From contig VCMS01000071.1 in the NCBI GenBank assembly GCA_022539475.1, forward strand, positions 310,001 to 374,000: a stretch of 64,000 nucleotides of DNA, written 5' to 3'. Of this stretch, positions 53,763 to 64,000 are shown in pieces. Every line of letters begins with the position of its first letter. Within the stretch, counting starts at the first letter, position 1. The translations under genes and the position numbers were made by a program. Below the pieces are notes generated by a model that was not told where the DNA came from, made no database searches, and saw nothing but the letters and a program-made list of their open reading frames with translations. Source of the stretch: Gracilaria domingensis. Lineage: Eukaryota > Rhodophyta > Florideophyceae > Gracilariales > Gracilariaceae.

Positions 53763-55916
53763 ATGTCTCGGAAGCCCTCCGATGCGGAGCCTGCGATCAC
53801 TCGCAGTCGTTCCACCAACGGTGGTAATCCGACGGAAGGTCGGCCTCCTTCGAGGATACCAGTCCGCCCTGGATCTACATTGGGTAACAGACCGTCCTCG
53901 CGGACGTCTAACCCGCCGGCACGCCGGACACTTCCGTTTTCTCCGTTGATCCCTCCCACTGATGGGATTGCTCCGGCATCTGCCGCTGCCGCACTGGCTC
54001 CTGCTGGGCAGGTAAAGGCGAGCGCCGAGGCGTCTCAGGCCCGTCGGGACAAGATTGACGACCCCCAGGGTGCAACCCTGGAAGAGCAGGTTCGCATGCT
54101 GCGCGCTGCTCACAATTCCCTTATGGGAGCCCATGATTCCCTCGCGGGAGAAGTCCAGACGCTCCGGGAGGAAGTCCGCACATTTCCTGTGAAGGATGTT
54201 GCAGAGGATCTCCGTATTCTACGGTCCGATGTCAACTCCGTGCTGGAATGCATTGGAGGACCCGCTGCCTTCGTGGAAGGAATCGAGACCCGATTCGATC
54301 GGATTCGAAGCCGTCCGGAGACGTTGCAGAAGGCCGCTATCGCGGAACTCGCCACTCCGGCGGAGCCGGTTGAAGTGTCGCATCGCGACAAGAACACCGG
54401 TCGGGACAAATCACGCCGCAGGCGGCAGGCCAAGGAGCAAAACCAGTACTCCGACTCGGATTCGAGTACGTCAGCTGACGCCCCGAATGATTCGGAAAGT
54501 TCTGACTCGTCAGAGTCTTCCATCGAAGATGGTCGTGCAGGGCACTCATCACGCTCTAAGCGGTCATCGGCCACCCAAGGTGTTGTTCGTACCCGGTCGA
54601 AGGGACGGAAGCACTCCGGGTCGAAGGAGCTGAAGCCGACGAACCCGATGTATCGGAAGCTACTCTCATACCGGTATTACCGTTTGGAGGATTCCTCATT
54701 GGATCGCACACCCCGTGGGACGGGTAAAGTGAAGGACTGCATCCGCCGTATGCAGCTCTCACTGCGTAACCAGACCTTTTCTGGAGACGACCCAGTCCTG
54801 GTGCTTGATTTTATCGCCCGTTTTGTGGCGGAGGCCGATGTTCTCGGGATGAACGAAGGCCAGGCCTACATTGCGTTACCGTATTTCTTACGGGGGGTGG
54901 CCGAAGACCAGTTCAACTCTGTAAGAGGCTCATCTCGTGCCTCCGAAGGAGGGGTTACGTGCTGGCCGGAAGCGGTCCAGTACTTGCTGCGCTCGTACGC
55001 CACCAACGATGCAATCGGCACGGCCATTCTGGCACTCCAGGACACCCGGCAGAGGTCAGGAGAGACGGAAACCGATTACTCGGTCGGCCTGAATAAGGCT
55101 TTCCACCGTTGTGGTAATGTCTACCCCGCAGGGGAACGTTGTACGATGTTCGTCGACGGCCTCGACCCGGCCATCAAGACCTTGGTCGCCCGCTACCGCG
55201 AGGATAAGCGGAAGATTACCTACCTCGAGTTAGTTCAGTACGCTCGAGCGGAGGGTGATGCACTTCGTGCACGAGGTCCTGTCACCAGGTCGAAGTCCGC
55301 CAAGGCGTTGATGATGGAGACTGGATCCCCATCGTTGTCGCTGCACACGAGCGAGGCCTCCCCAAGGGAGTACGACAACGTCCAGTTGGCCCAGGAAGGC
55401 CGGAGTTCCATTCCAACTACGGAACTACCGTCAACGACGGATGCCTCCTTCAATACCGCTCGGGACAGCACGCTGCTTTACGCAGATGCAAACCGTGTGA
55501 ACGGACCGAAAATCCCGTACGCGAACGGAGCAACCCGTTTTCAACGGCCTGGATGGAAGGACACACGCCCTAGGGTAGGGTTCACCGATGCTCGGAATAG
55601 TAACCCGCGTTCGGGGATGGCAATGCCGATCTGTCACCTTTGCTACACGCATGGTCACATTTCACCGCAGTGCCTCCTCTCGATGAGGGATATGTCCATG
55701 GTTACGGTGAACTATGAAGCCTTGACTCCAGAGGAGAAGAGAACCGTCCCTATGACGTCGTACTTGCGTGCGAAGACGCACTTCTCTCACGCTGCCGAAG
55801 CACCACCGCCGGAGCGGAATGTCCAGGCACCCCCGTGCATCCAAACCCTCGGCATGTTGCCGAACCCAAAACCGCTAACGCGGGACCCCACGGCCAACGA
55901 GCCCAAGCACTCGTAG
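53763..55916 (+). CDS. E3 gag polyprotein with CCHC zinc knuckle (717 aa)
   Basis: ATG 53763 is the first ATG of the open frame, 83 bp after the primer-binding site. Residues 1-100 are Pro/Ser/Arg-rich, followed by a short coiled-coil-like stretch (LEEQVRMLRAAHNSLMGAHD). A Ser/Asp/Glu-rich region with SDSDSSTSADAPNDSESSDS comes next. The capsid region lies at about 295-500 (LSYRYYRLEDSSLDRTPRGT; PYFLRGVAEDQFNSVRGSSR; FVDGLDPAIKTLVARYREDK). The nucleocapsid knuckle is CHLCYTHGHISPQC at about 624-637 (C-X2-C-X4-H-X4-C). Gag forms the virus-like particle and binds element RNA. The frame is complete and ends at TAG; the protease lies downstream in other frames. Confidence 0.93.
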   Translation: MSRKPSDAEPAITRSRSTNGGNPTEGRPPSRIPVRPGSTLGNRPSSRTSNPPARRTLPFSPLIPPTDGIAPASAAAALAPAGQVKASAEASQARRDKIDDPQGATLEEQVRMLRAAHNSLMGAHDSLAGEVQTLREEVRTFPVKDVAEDLRILRSDVNSVLECIGGPAAFVEGIETRFDRIRSRPETLQKAAIAELATPAEPVEVSHRDKNTGRDKSRRRRQAKEQNQYSDSDSSTSADAPNDSESSDSSESSIEDGRAGHSSRSKRSSATQGVVRTRSKGRKHSGSKELKPTNPMYRKLLSYRYYRLEDSSLDRTPRGTGKVKDCIRRMQLSLRNQTFSGDDPVLVLDFIARFVAEADVLGMNEGQAYIALPYFLRGVAEDQFNSVRGSSRASEGGVTCWPEAVQYLLRSYATNDAIGTAILALQDTRQRSGETETDYSVGLNKAFHRCGNVYPAGERCTMFVDGLDPAIKTLVARYREDKRKITYLELVQYARAEGDALRARGPVTRSKSAKALMMETGSPSLSLHTSEASPREYDNVQLAQEGRSSIPTTELPSTTDASFNTARDSTLLYADANRVNGPKIPYANGATRFQRPGWKDTRPRVGFTDARNSNPRSGMAMPICHLCYTHGHISPQCLLSMRDMSMVTVNYEALTPEEKRTVPMTSYLRAKTHFSHAAEAPPPERNVQAPPCIQTLGMLPNPKPLTRDPTANEPKHS

Positions 55917-56001
55917 CCGAGGAACCTGAGCAGCCGCCGCAGGCGGAAGTTCAGGGAAACTGAACGAGGGAGTCTCCCTTTCGGGAGAGGCGTCCTCAGA
56001 G

Positions 56002-57026
56002 TTGAGGCTGTTGACGCCCGAGGCGTCGTTGCCTCGCTCCCCGGTGAAAATCCTCTCGAGGAAAGACGCCGCAGACGCAGATTCGGAACACCTCGGTGTT
56101 TTGCGTCGACCGTGGATACGGGTAAGGAACAACCGGATCCCGGACCGAATCATGGTGATGGCCAAGCGAAACTATAAGGTGTACGCTGACCTTGGCCTGA
56201 GCCCCAGTTTATGGTGCGTTACCTGACTGTACTAGACACAGGTGCAGGTCCGAACTTCATCGTGGAGTCCCTTCTCACACCGCAATTGCGGGAGCGTATC
56301 CGCCGCAGCATGCTTCCTGATGTCGCTGATGCGAATAACAACCCGTTAACAACGGTGGGAACAATCGACTTAGTCGTACGCTTGGGAACCTCCGTGGTGA
56401 AGGTCGACTTCATCGTTTGTCGGTCATTGGCTGCCCCAGTCATTTTGGGTTGCGATTACTGCGACAGGTTTGTCGATGCAATCAGGCCCCGCCTCAGGCG
56501 TGTAGAACTCGACGACGGTTCGTCGGTACCGATCGTCCGTCGTCCGCTGAAGCGGTCATCGCGGAAGCAAGTTCCACTCCCTGCTGCGCAGGCCCCGGCA
56601 TCGGCGTCGCGCGAGTCCACCAAGCTTCGCGTCGCCGCGTCGATCCGCATCCCGCCTGAGTCCCAAATGATAGTGTCGGTTAATTCCCGTCAACACGGTC
56701 TTCGGGTTATTCAACCGCTTACCTCGTTGTACGAGAAGTGCCAACTCGCTGTCGCGAATGGAGTTGTGCAAGTCACACCGGATACTCCGTTTCGGATACT
56801 CGTTGCCAACCTTGGCAGCACCCCCCAGTATCTGGTGAAGAACCAAGTCATTGGGTCTGTGACACCACACCCACTCGCGATGCTTCCAACGAAGATGACG
56901 GCTGCGGATGTTCTCGGATTAGTTACCTCCGAAGAGGACGTCGCCTCATCTAAGGAGGGGAGGAGGTCGCAATTCCTGCCGCTTCCACGATACCACTACC
57001 GTCGCAACGGAGAAGCAAACGACTGA
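56002..57026 (+). pseudogene. E3 protease region, one frameshift
   Basis: Frame 1 (56002-56226) gives RIPDRIMVMAKRNYKVYADL. One base appears to be missing near 56205 compared with E2, after which frame 3 (56211-57026) carries YLTVLDTGAGPNFIVESLL (active-site Asp at 56234-56236) and APVILGCDYCDRFVDA. The rest (QYLVKNQVIGSVTPHPLAML) matches E2. The active site is intact. The single frameshift is either decay or, less likely, a recoding site. E2 does not share the shift. Confidence 0.83.
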
Positions 57027-57060
57027 CTCGGAACCAAACCCTGTGTCAGGGACAGAAGAG

Positions 57061-58730
57061 CGTAAGCCCACGAGCTACGACAAGGTTGACCCCTTGAAGG
57101 CGCTCGAGGAACTTGACCTCGGTCATGTACCGGAGTCGCACCGTGAACGTCTAAGAGACATGTTACGGTAGTTTACCCCAATGTGGGATGGCTCTCTTGG
57201 AGAGATCAATGCAACGGAACACCGTATCGATGTGTTACCGAACACGCGTCCGGTTTCACAACCCCCTTACAGGGCAGGACCGAAAGCTCGGGAGGAAGAA
57301 CAGTTCCAAGTGGACAAGATGCTCCGCGCAGGTGTCATCGAGCACGCGCAATCGCCGTGGGCATCCTCAGTGGTACTGGCTCTCAAGGCCGACGGAACCT
57401 GGAGGTTCTGTGTCGACTATCGCCGATTTAACGCCGTGACGGTAAGAGACGCTTACCCAATCCCTCGTATGGACGAGTGCATCGATTCGCTCGGTGACGC
57501 TACCGTGTTCACGGCATTGGATGCCAATTGGGGATATTGGCAAGTCCCCGTCAGGGAGGAAGACCGCGATAAGACTGAGTTCGTGTGCCACTCGGGCTCC
57601 TACCGCTTCAAGCGGATGCCTTTCGGCTTAACCAACGCGCCCGCTACGTTCCAGCGTGCCATCGACGTTCTGTTGAGCCGCTTCAAGTGGCGGACCTGTC
57701 TCGTCTACCTTGACGATATCATCGTGTTTTCCAGTAATCTGGACGATCATCTCACCCATGTCAGGGACGTGATGACCACTCTGCGTGATGCAGAATCACC
57801 CTCAAGTTGAGGAAGTGTGAATTCTTCACCGACACCGTCAAGTATCTTGGGCACATAATCCGTCCAGGACGGCTGACGATCGAGGAAGCTCGCGTCAAGT
57901 CACTCGCTAAGGCGAAAGAACCGCGGACTCAAACGGAATTACGCTCCTTCTTAGGGCTGGTCAACGTCTACAGACGGTTCGTGCCGAACATTTCGGACAT
58001 AGCGGCTCCCCTTAACGCTCTCTTGCGGAAGGGCCAGCCACCAAAACTGGACCCCTTCACGCCCGCACAAGCGGAAGCGTTCAACTTCTTAAAGGAGGCT
58101 GTTACGTCAGCACCGATACTATCGTTACCCAAACCGGGATTGCCGTTCTCCGTGGACACAGACTCGAGCGACTACCAAGTAGGCTGCGCGCTGTTCCAAA
58201 CCACTCCCGAAGGAGAACGAAAACCCATAGGGTACTGGTCACGTTCGCTCAACGTTCATGAACGGAACTACTCCGTTTCGGAGAAGGAGTGCCTTGCAGT
58301 CGTATGGGCATTATCCACCCACCGTTCCTACTGCTAGGTGTGCACTTTACCGTGTACACGGATCATTCCTCGTTGAGGTGGTTGATGAATATCTCTGATC
58401 CATCAGGCCGCATTATGCGGTGGAGGCTCCGCCTAGCGGAATTCGACTTCGACGTCGTGTACAAAAAGGGGACCCTGAACACCCAGGCGGACGCGTTGTC
58501 GCGCTTACCCACAAATGGGGAAACTCTGGCCGTCGAGGACGATGATATTCCTTGCTTCGTCGTTGGCGAAGATGAGCCGGAACTCCCGGAGTGGCAGCTA
58601 GACGACTGGCCAGATGACTGGGACGATATGGACGCTGACTTCGACGAACTGCTTGTTGCAGGCAAAACCGAGGCTATAAAGCCCCTACCGGGGAATTTTG
58701 TCCCGGTATCACCGGAAGAAATGATCCGAG
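57061..58730 (+). pseudogene. E3 reverse transcriptase and RNase H, active sites intact, frames broken
   Basis: The block LDLGHVPESHRERLRDMLR ends in a TAG (57169-57171) where E2 has Glu. RT follows in frame 1 with FTALDANWGYWQVPV (catalytic Asp 57520-57522), FKRMPFGLTNAPATFQRA and VYLDDIIVFSS (YLDD at 57706-57717). A one-base loss near 57795 shifts to KCEFFTDTVKYLGHIIRPGR and RNase H FSVDTDSSDYQVGCALFQTT. Another shift near 58310 leads to TDHSSLRWL and the acidic tether (PELPEWQLDDWPDDWDDM). Three small lesions separate this from a complete enzyme, so it is a young copy. Confidence 0.88.
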
Positions 58731-60060
58731 AACAGCATGGAGACCCGTTCTTCATTAAAAGTCCGTGCCCGACTAAACGGAGGCGACACCCTCCCATTCG
58801 AGGTTAATGACATCGGCTATCTCATAAGGACAGTCGAGTCACACCCACAAGTCGTGGTACCACACTCGTTACAGACGAGGATCCTACACCTTTCGCATTA
58901 CGCAAAGTTAGGTGGCCACGCAGGTGGACGGAAATTGTACCTCACTTTTAGGAGAGATTTCTACTGGCCCGCCATGGCGGTGGATTGTTACGCTACGGTA
59001 CGCTTCTGCGCCGATTGCGCGAAAAACCGCGTGAAGCTGCGAAAGAATTCTAAGAAAGTGAAACTATTCCCTGCCAGGGTGCCGCTTGAATTTGTGGCAA
59101 TCGATATTCTCGGACCATTGCTTACCACTCGGAGAGGTAACAAATTTCTTCTCGTTATCACCGATCGGTTCTCGAAACTGGTTCGGACAGTTCCTCTAAA
59201 GAGGATCACCGCGTTCACGGTCGCGCAGGCATTCGCCACGCACTGGATCTTCGTGTACGGTCCTCCTGTGGAGTTATTATCCGATAACGGAAAGCAATTC
59301 GCATCCCGGTTCTTCCAGGATGTCTGGCGCACTCATGGAGCGAGAAGCGAGTGCTTCACGGTACATTATACCCACTTATACGCGGCAAGTTCTTGGGATC
59401 GGTGAGGAACTGCTACGATATATAGAGATCAAGCGCTCTCCAGCTGTCGGCCTGACGTGATAAATCGCGTAAAGACCACGGAGAATGGAAAAAAAAAAAA
59501 ACAGCACGCAAAAAACAACTAGGAGCGTCATAGTATCCGACCGCGTCTCAGTACCTTGTGCGTATAACACGCATCGGTACACAGGAGCTACTGGTGTTTC
59601 CCCATTCGACGAGTTGTTCAATTGGGTACACCCTGCTATGGCGTCTAGAGTGGACGAAGCTCACCTGTGGGCAACGCCCATCTTTGTGGAGTGACCTGGC
59701 AGGTCAAACAGGAGCTGTCACAGCAACTCTATAGGTGTAGATGACCGGCCGTCGCTAACGACGGTATGTAGGGTATAATAATACCGGATGCCGGAATGTC
59801 AATTTGGCGAAAGCCTCCAAGGACCGCGCGGCAACTTTAAGGGCCGTGATTGTTGAATGGGCTCGCGGAGTTGCGAGGAACGGACCCCATGACTCGTTAC
59901 AGAGTGCGGCAAACCATGGTGGTACGGAAGGACACAACTACAAACCCTGAAAAAGGGGCAAACGTCATAAGCTCTCGCCTGTGGCGGATGGACCGTACAA
60001 GTAATCTCGGTTGCACCGGACACTGTTGTAGTCGAGATCGCTGACGCGCATGAGTGGATC
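58731..60060 (+). pseudogene. E3 integrase, core disrupted
   Basis: In frame 3 the zinc domain reads ILHLSHYAKLGGHAGG with FCADCAKN. The core has EFVAIDILGPL (Asp) and ELLSDNGKQF (Asp). From about 59335 the match to E1 and E2 stops; the region with the catalytic Glu and the following helix is replaced by 200 bp of unrelated sequence with an A13 run (59485-59505). Similarity resumes at CAYNTHRYTGATGVSPFDEL (about 59560), the YNTQVHxxTGxxxFELV region. The C-terminal module then reads VISVAPDTVVVEIADAHEWI, after shifts. Confidence 0.82.
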
Positions 60061-61556
60061 TCCCGCGACCGCGTGGTAATGGCCCCTCCTCCCTCGTCTG
60101 AGGTTACCCCGTCTGATACAGAGCCCGTGTCTACGAAGTCAACAACCCCGGTACCACCGGAAACAAATGTGGTGACAAGACCGTCCGTCCTGCCCCACCC
60201 CCACCGAGGCCTTACAGACCTCCCGATAGAGTCGGTGCCGCCGACTGTGTCGGACAATGATCGCCACCAGGGCACCCCCGTTTCTGTCCCATCGCTGGGT
60301 TCACCTACCCGCGATGGCGGGACATTCTGTTACTCCCCACGCGCTCCATCTAAGGAGGGGGAGGAGGTTATCAGCTCTGCTGAGAGTCATAAGCCGACGT
60401 CGCGTCGTGAGGACAACCGTGAAGCACGGACCATACGGAGCTCTCCGGATGTTCCGGCCAGTGCGCGGGCATCGCGTCCGCAACGCACGCTCGCACGCCG
60501 CACACACAGCCCGTTGCCGGAAGTCTACACCGTCGCCGGGTAAGGACGCTCACGCAGAAGCGGATTCGGTTAAGTCCAACAGAACCTCGTGGCCAACCAG
60601 CCGCGCTGGGTCGAACGAAGTCGAAAGATGTCGCCGGCATCACGCCGACGCCGTCGGAACGAAGCCCCACTAGGGAAAGCGCAGCGACATCGCGGCCCGC
60701 CGCGCGACGCGACGCAGAACGACCAGGAATCCTGGAAAATCCTGCGGAGCAGGCACGAGCTGAGGAAAAAGAAGTCCCGAGCAACTCGGTAGAACCCGGC
60801 GGTACAGCCGTGGGAATGCCGGACACTCCGGGAAGAGTTCACGTCATGGACGGTACGGCACCAAATATTGGGCGTAAAATATCGGCGCAAGCGCAGGCGC
60901 GCGCGGAGATCACGAGATCGCAAGCCGCCGGCGGTGTCGATAACCCCGGTAACCCGGAAGTAACCGTTCAGAACGGGAACTTGAGCAAAGAAAGAAAAGG
61001 GCCAACGGCGCAGCCGTTGGAGGACACCTGCAACAGGGAGGCGGTTCTCCCGAGGGAGCTTGACAGCCAACCGTCGCTACAGTCACGTGCACGCACGGTT
61101 GTGAAGCCACCCGAGGTGGGACTCTCCGACGCAAACGGACAAGGCGAGCACACAGCTACGCCGACGCCGCCGAAGCGGAAGGACCCACGCCGAGTGGCGG
61201 TACGCAGCGACATCGAAAGCACCTCCCTTCGGAGGGAACTGGCGACGCAAAGCCAGGCGCGCGCTGTTACCCCCGTCACGGGAACCGTTCCCCCGCAAGG
61301 GTTGTCGACCGATGAAGTAACAATAACACGGCAAGGCCGGCAGGTGTACATTCAGGAGTACATTGTCGACCGAATTGTCGGGCATACCTGGGACCAGGAG
61401 GGCATCTTGTTATACCGCGTCCGTTGGTACGGCTACGACCCAGAGTGGGATACATACGAACCTATCGAGCACCTGCCACGCTCGAAGGTCGTACAGTACC
61501 ACCGCTCCGCGGGGACAGCCACACCAGCGACGCTGGACGATGCCCAAGTGGGATAA
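60061..61556 (+). pseudogene. E3 integrase linker and chromodomain
   Basis: About 430 residues of Pro, Ser, Thr, Arg and Gly-rich linker run in two frames (60073-60543 and from 60810). The chromodomain at the end is intact: IQEYIVDRIVGH, then LLYRVRWYGYDPEWDTYEPI, then EHLPRSKVVQYHR. Tyr, Trp and Tyr/Trp cage residues and the C-terminal helix are all present. This is the reference copy for the chromodomains of E1 and E2. It should tether integrase to chromatin. Confidence 0.85.
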
Positions 61557-64000
61557 GGTTGCCGTGGAAACGCAGGAAGTCAGATCGTTGGCACACACAC
61601 GTCATGCGACGGGATTGAGTCCATACCACCTTGGTGGGAATGCTCGCCGTATGGACGGTTTGACCGGCTCGCGCCGCTCGAACACCGATTTTCGGAAAGA
61701 AGACTCACTCCTGAGGGTTTTTCATCCAGCTCGCTGGTAATGGTCTCGCTGCCACACCATGAGCATGGTTTTTCCCCTCGGAAGGGTGCGTTTTTCGTAG
61801 CGCATCGCATCGCATTGCATTAGCCGGCTATGTCGGTGAGGAGGGATACACCGTCGAAGACGTGAATGAAGCAAAGAATCTTTTTATCTCAAGCGCTATA
61901 GACTACTTAGTGAACAGGTAATTAACCACCATGGGGAAAGCTGCGGCTTTCCGTTTACTGTCGTGTCGACCATTGCGCCCTCATTCTGAGGAGGCATACC
62001 GCCAAGGCGTTGAGGCAAGGCATCCGCCATAGCGGTGACGTCGCCAGAGGCCGCACTAGCACTTAAACCAAGCGCCGCGGAGGAAGCGAGCGGATAATCG
62101 CACCGGTTTTATCACACCCGCCGGCGGGCGGATGAGCTCTGCACGCAGCCGCAACAGCGGGAACGAGCCGGCTGAGCCGGAATGGGTAACCGTTGACTCT
62201 GGTGGAATGGGAACCGGGTGGGAGCGTATGAATGTCAGCCGCCGAGCGGATGCCGACTAACCGGAGCAGAGCCGGGCGCCTCCCCCGTCATGGGGTTGAA
62301 GTCGATTTCTTCGATCATCTCGATATCGTCGCCTCCGTGTCCTCGTCGGCTGATTATTCCACTCATTGGATCTCCCCCGAGGTATGGCTCTTCGGTAAAT
62401 ACTCATCCCGGGAGATAGGGTCAGCAACCCAGTTGGGTGATCGGCTGGCACTCCGCCGGGGAGCAGAACGGAGCTCGGAGCACCGCTGTCCTCAGTGGGT
62501 TAATGCTCCGCAGACTAATATCCGCCCGGTCGCCACAGAAGCAATAATCGCCCGCAAGAGCGGTTAATTTCTTCCCAGACCCTGGCGTTTAATACCCTCC
62601 GTGTTCGGAAGGAATCACGCAACTGAAGTACTAAAACTCTGAGAAAGAGCACTTCGGTCAGTTGATACTATCGATATATTATAGAGAAGCATGTCAACAC
62701 ACCACTCGGGCGTGTTGCACGAACCCTCTCCGAGGGGGACTTCCAAAGTCAAATTTTCGGGATGGCCGCTTCCGCACGCCCGGGGAGGGACTGAACACAG
62801 TCGAATACTTGGTCGGATAATGCCCTCATGTGAGGACAACAGCCGCGGTGACGGCACAGACCCACTCGGTGACGACAACCGAGCACGACGAACCGCCATC
62901 TCTGGGATATCGAGTAGGTATGAACCACTCAGTAAGGTGGATCACCTGGGGGAACTTCGATGTAGCACCGGGTCCCGTGGCATGCCTCGAGGTAACTCCA
63001 CTCACCCTAGGGCAGAGGTACACATAACGCCGACCCTAGTCGGTGCGTATTGTTTTTGCACGCGATTATGTGCGGAATCTCCTATCGTTCTGATATGGAG
63101 CGCCGAAGTACCCCAAATTGTGGCATCGAGACCGCCTCTCCTGGTGGACTGAAGTTCTTGAAGGAAGTTAGGACCGCGAGCGGCGGGGGAGAATATACCG
63201 AACACTTTCAGCCGAAAGAAAATCGAGTCTTGTCCAGCATATGGCTTCCTGCCGTGCAACGGTGCACTTCCGGCCGCCAGGACGAAGGTATTTTCCAATC
63301 TTATTTGCCGCTACGGACGGTCGCAGTAATATCTGATTTCGGCCCCGCGGTGGGTAAATACGCCTCACAGTCGAAGTCCATCCCTGGCTGTTGTGAATAC
63401 GGAAACTCCGAAACGGCGCCCGGCCTTGGCCGTCTTGTAAGGGACCACATTGTTACAAAGTGGCATGGGCTCTCTTCCCGGATATATAAGGCCGATATTT
63501 TCCCGGCGCTAGCCTGTGAGACAGCGCAATCGCGAATGCCAGTTGCGCACCATTGGATGTTCCCACAGAAGATGGTCACCAATTGCGGGAGGTCCCCCGA
63601 AGGGTTGTTGCGTCGTCGGCATAACTCAGTGATGAGGCTATTCATTGAGACGACCCAGCAGTTGAGTGGAAACCACGGTTATGCGATGCCCGGAGGCGCC
63701 TCGCATGGTCGCGAGTAGTCGCCGTTGGTTGAATAGCCCTTATAACAAGAAAGTTGAACACGACGTGCAGTCCACACATGGATGGAACCGAGGACGAGGC
63801 CCGCGAGAGCGGCAGGCTGCGCGGAGGATCCTGCGACAGTGTTCGATGAGCCACCGACGGAACGGGTTGGGGAGCCCTGTTGAGTGGTTTTAAGCGGAAG
63901 CGGAGCGGATCCGGTGAGGCCCGCCCTTTGGGGGAGGACAGGTGGTTGGTTCCGGGGACTGATTCGGTGGAACACTCAACTCATAGTGAGGTCCTAGTTC
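61557..64000. other. Unexplained GC-rich end of window
   Basis: No match to the antisense frame of E1/E2, no polypurine tract and no TGTAG-type LTR are seen. A 222-codon plus frame (63050-63718) has no recognised motif. A TATA-like GATATATAAG lies at 63480-63489. A short run of GCATC/GCATT units is at 61802-61820. The stretch could be another non-coding retroelement region or an unknown insertion. Confidence 0.4.

Larger units (their letters stand above)
52924..64000 (+). mobile_element. Ty3/gypsy element E3, 3' end not found
   Basis: 5' LTR, primer-binding site, intact gag, protease, RT-RNase H, integrase, linker and chromodomain are in the Ty3 order from 52924 to 61556. After 61556 neither an antisense frame like that of E1 and E2 nor a 3' LTR is recognisable up to 64000. 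The element either extends past the window or ends unrecognised within 61557-64000. E3 is the best preserved of the three in its gag and active-site residues. Confidence 0.85.

Noticed and set aside
63050-63718. 222-codon plus-strand frame
   Set aside because: No motif and no homologue in the window. High GC content makes long chance frames likely, and a TATA-like site lies inside it.
1-64000. CRISPR arrays, rRNA, tRNA genes, bacterial operons
   Set aside because: No regular spaced repeats, no rRNA-like stretch and no cloverleaf were recognised. Everything assignable is eukaryotic transposon sequence.

Overview
The window is nuclear DNA of a eukaryote and is almost entirely made of decayed transposable elements. 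This is shown by Ty3/gypsy and Ty1/copia retrotransposons, pogo-type and PIF/Harbinger-type transposases, frameshifted reading frames, and one candidate gene with GT-AG introns and a TACTAAT branch point. There is no operon structure and no bacterial signal. Chromodomain-bearing Ty3 elements together with these DNA transposons would fit a fungus, an oomycete or a red alga. I cannot decide the lineage from sequence alone.

Layout. (1) 1-6358: 3' half of Ty3/gypsy element E1: RNase H, integrase, a long linker, a chromodomain, a GA-rich spacer, a reading frame on the OPPOSITE strand, a polypurine tract and the 3' LTR. (2) 7090-8787: pogo/CENP-B-like transposase with two in-frame stops. (3) 10547-14512: heavily broken Ty1/copia element E4. 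(4) 16266-18563, minus strand: zinc-finger DNA transposon D1, with a second copy D2 at 47182-50238, plus strand. (5) 19735-20477: solo or partial Ty3-type LTR on the minus strand. (6) 21258-25114: convergent remnants of unknown coding sequence, then a copia gag fragment at 25502-25826. (7) 27226-39537: nearly complete Ty3/gypsy element E2 with a 5-bp target duplication (CATAT) and a local inversion in its 5' LTR. (8) 40345-43205: Ty3-like remnant E5 whose integrase is split by a quasi-palindromic insertion. (9) 44984-46676, minus strand: intron-bearing candidate gene or pseudogene. (10) 52349-52923: PIF/Harbinger transposase cut by Ty3 element E3, which runs from its 5' LTR (52924-53663) through an intact gag, protease, RT-RNase H, integrase and chromodomain to 61556. 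The remaining 2.4 kb is unexplained.

The most interesting system is the antisense reading frame of E1 and E2. Between the chromodomain and the 3' LTR both elements carry a convergent frame of about 600 codons (3626-5453 and 36684-38639). The two copies are collinear and clearly homologous, although the elements belong to different families. In E2 it is the longest uninterrupted frame (526 codons), while gag, protease, RT, integrase and chromodomain are all broken. The product resembles nothing I recognise: an Asn/Gln/Pro-rich N terminus, a Trp/Arg/Cys-rich core and a small C-terminal region. It would be transcribed from the 3' LTR towards the sense genes.

The three Ty3 elements share a family architecture: LTRs running TGTAG...(C/T)ACA (740-852 bp), a PBS starting TGGTCTCCCG, a CCHC zinc knuckle in gag, a DTG protease, an HHCC integrase with a GPY-like end, a 450-490 residue disordered linker and a chromodomain. 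Decay is general. E2 has lost both RT catalytic aspartates examined, and all four Ty3-type integrases lack the third catalytic residue. E3 keeps intact gag, RT active-site and chromodomain modules, but its pol is frameshifted.
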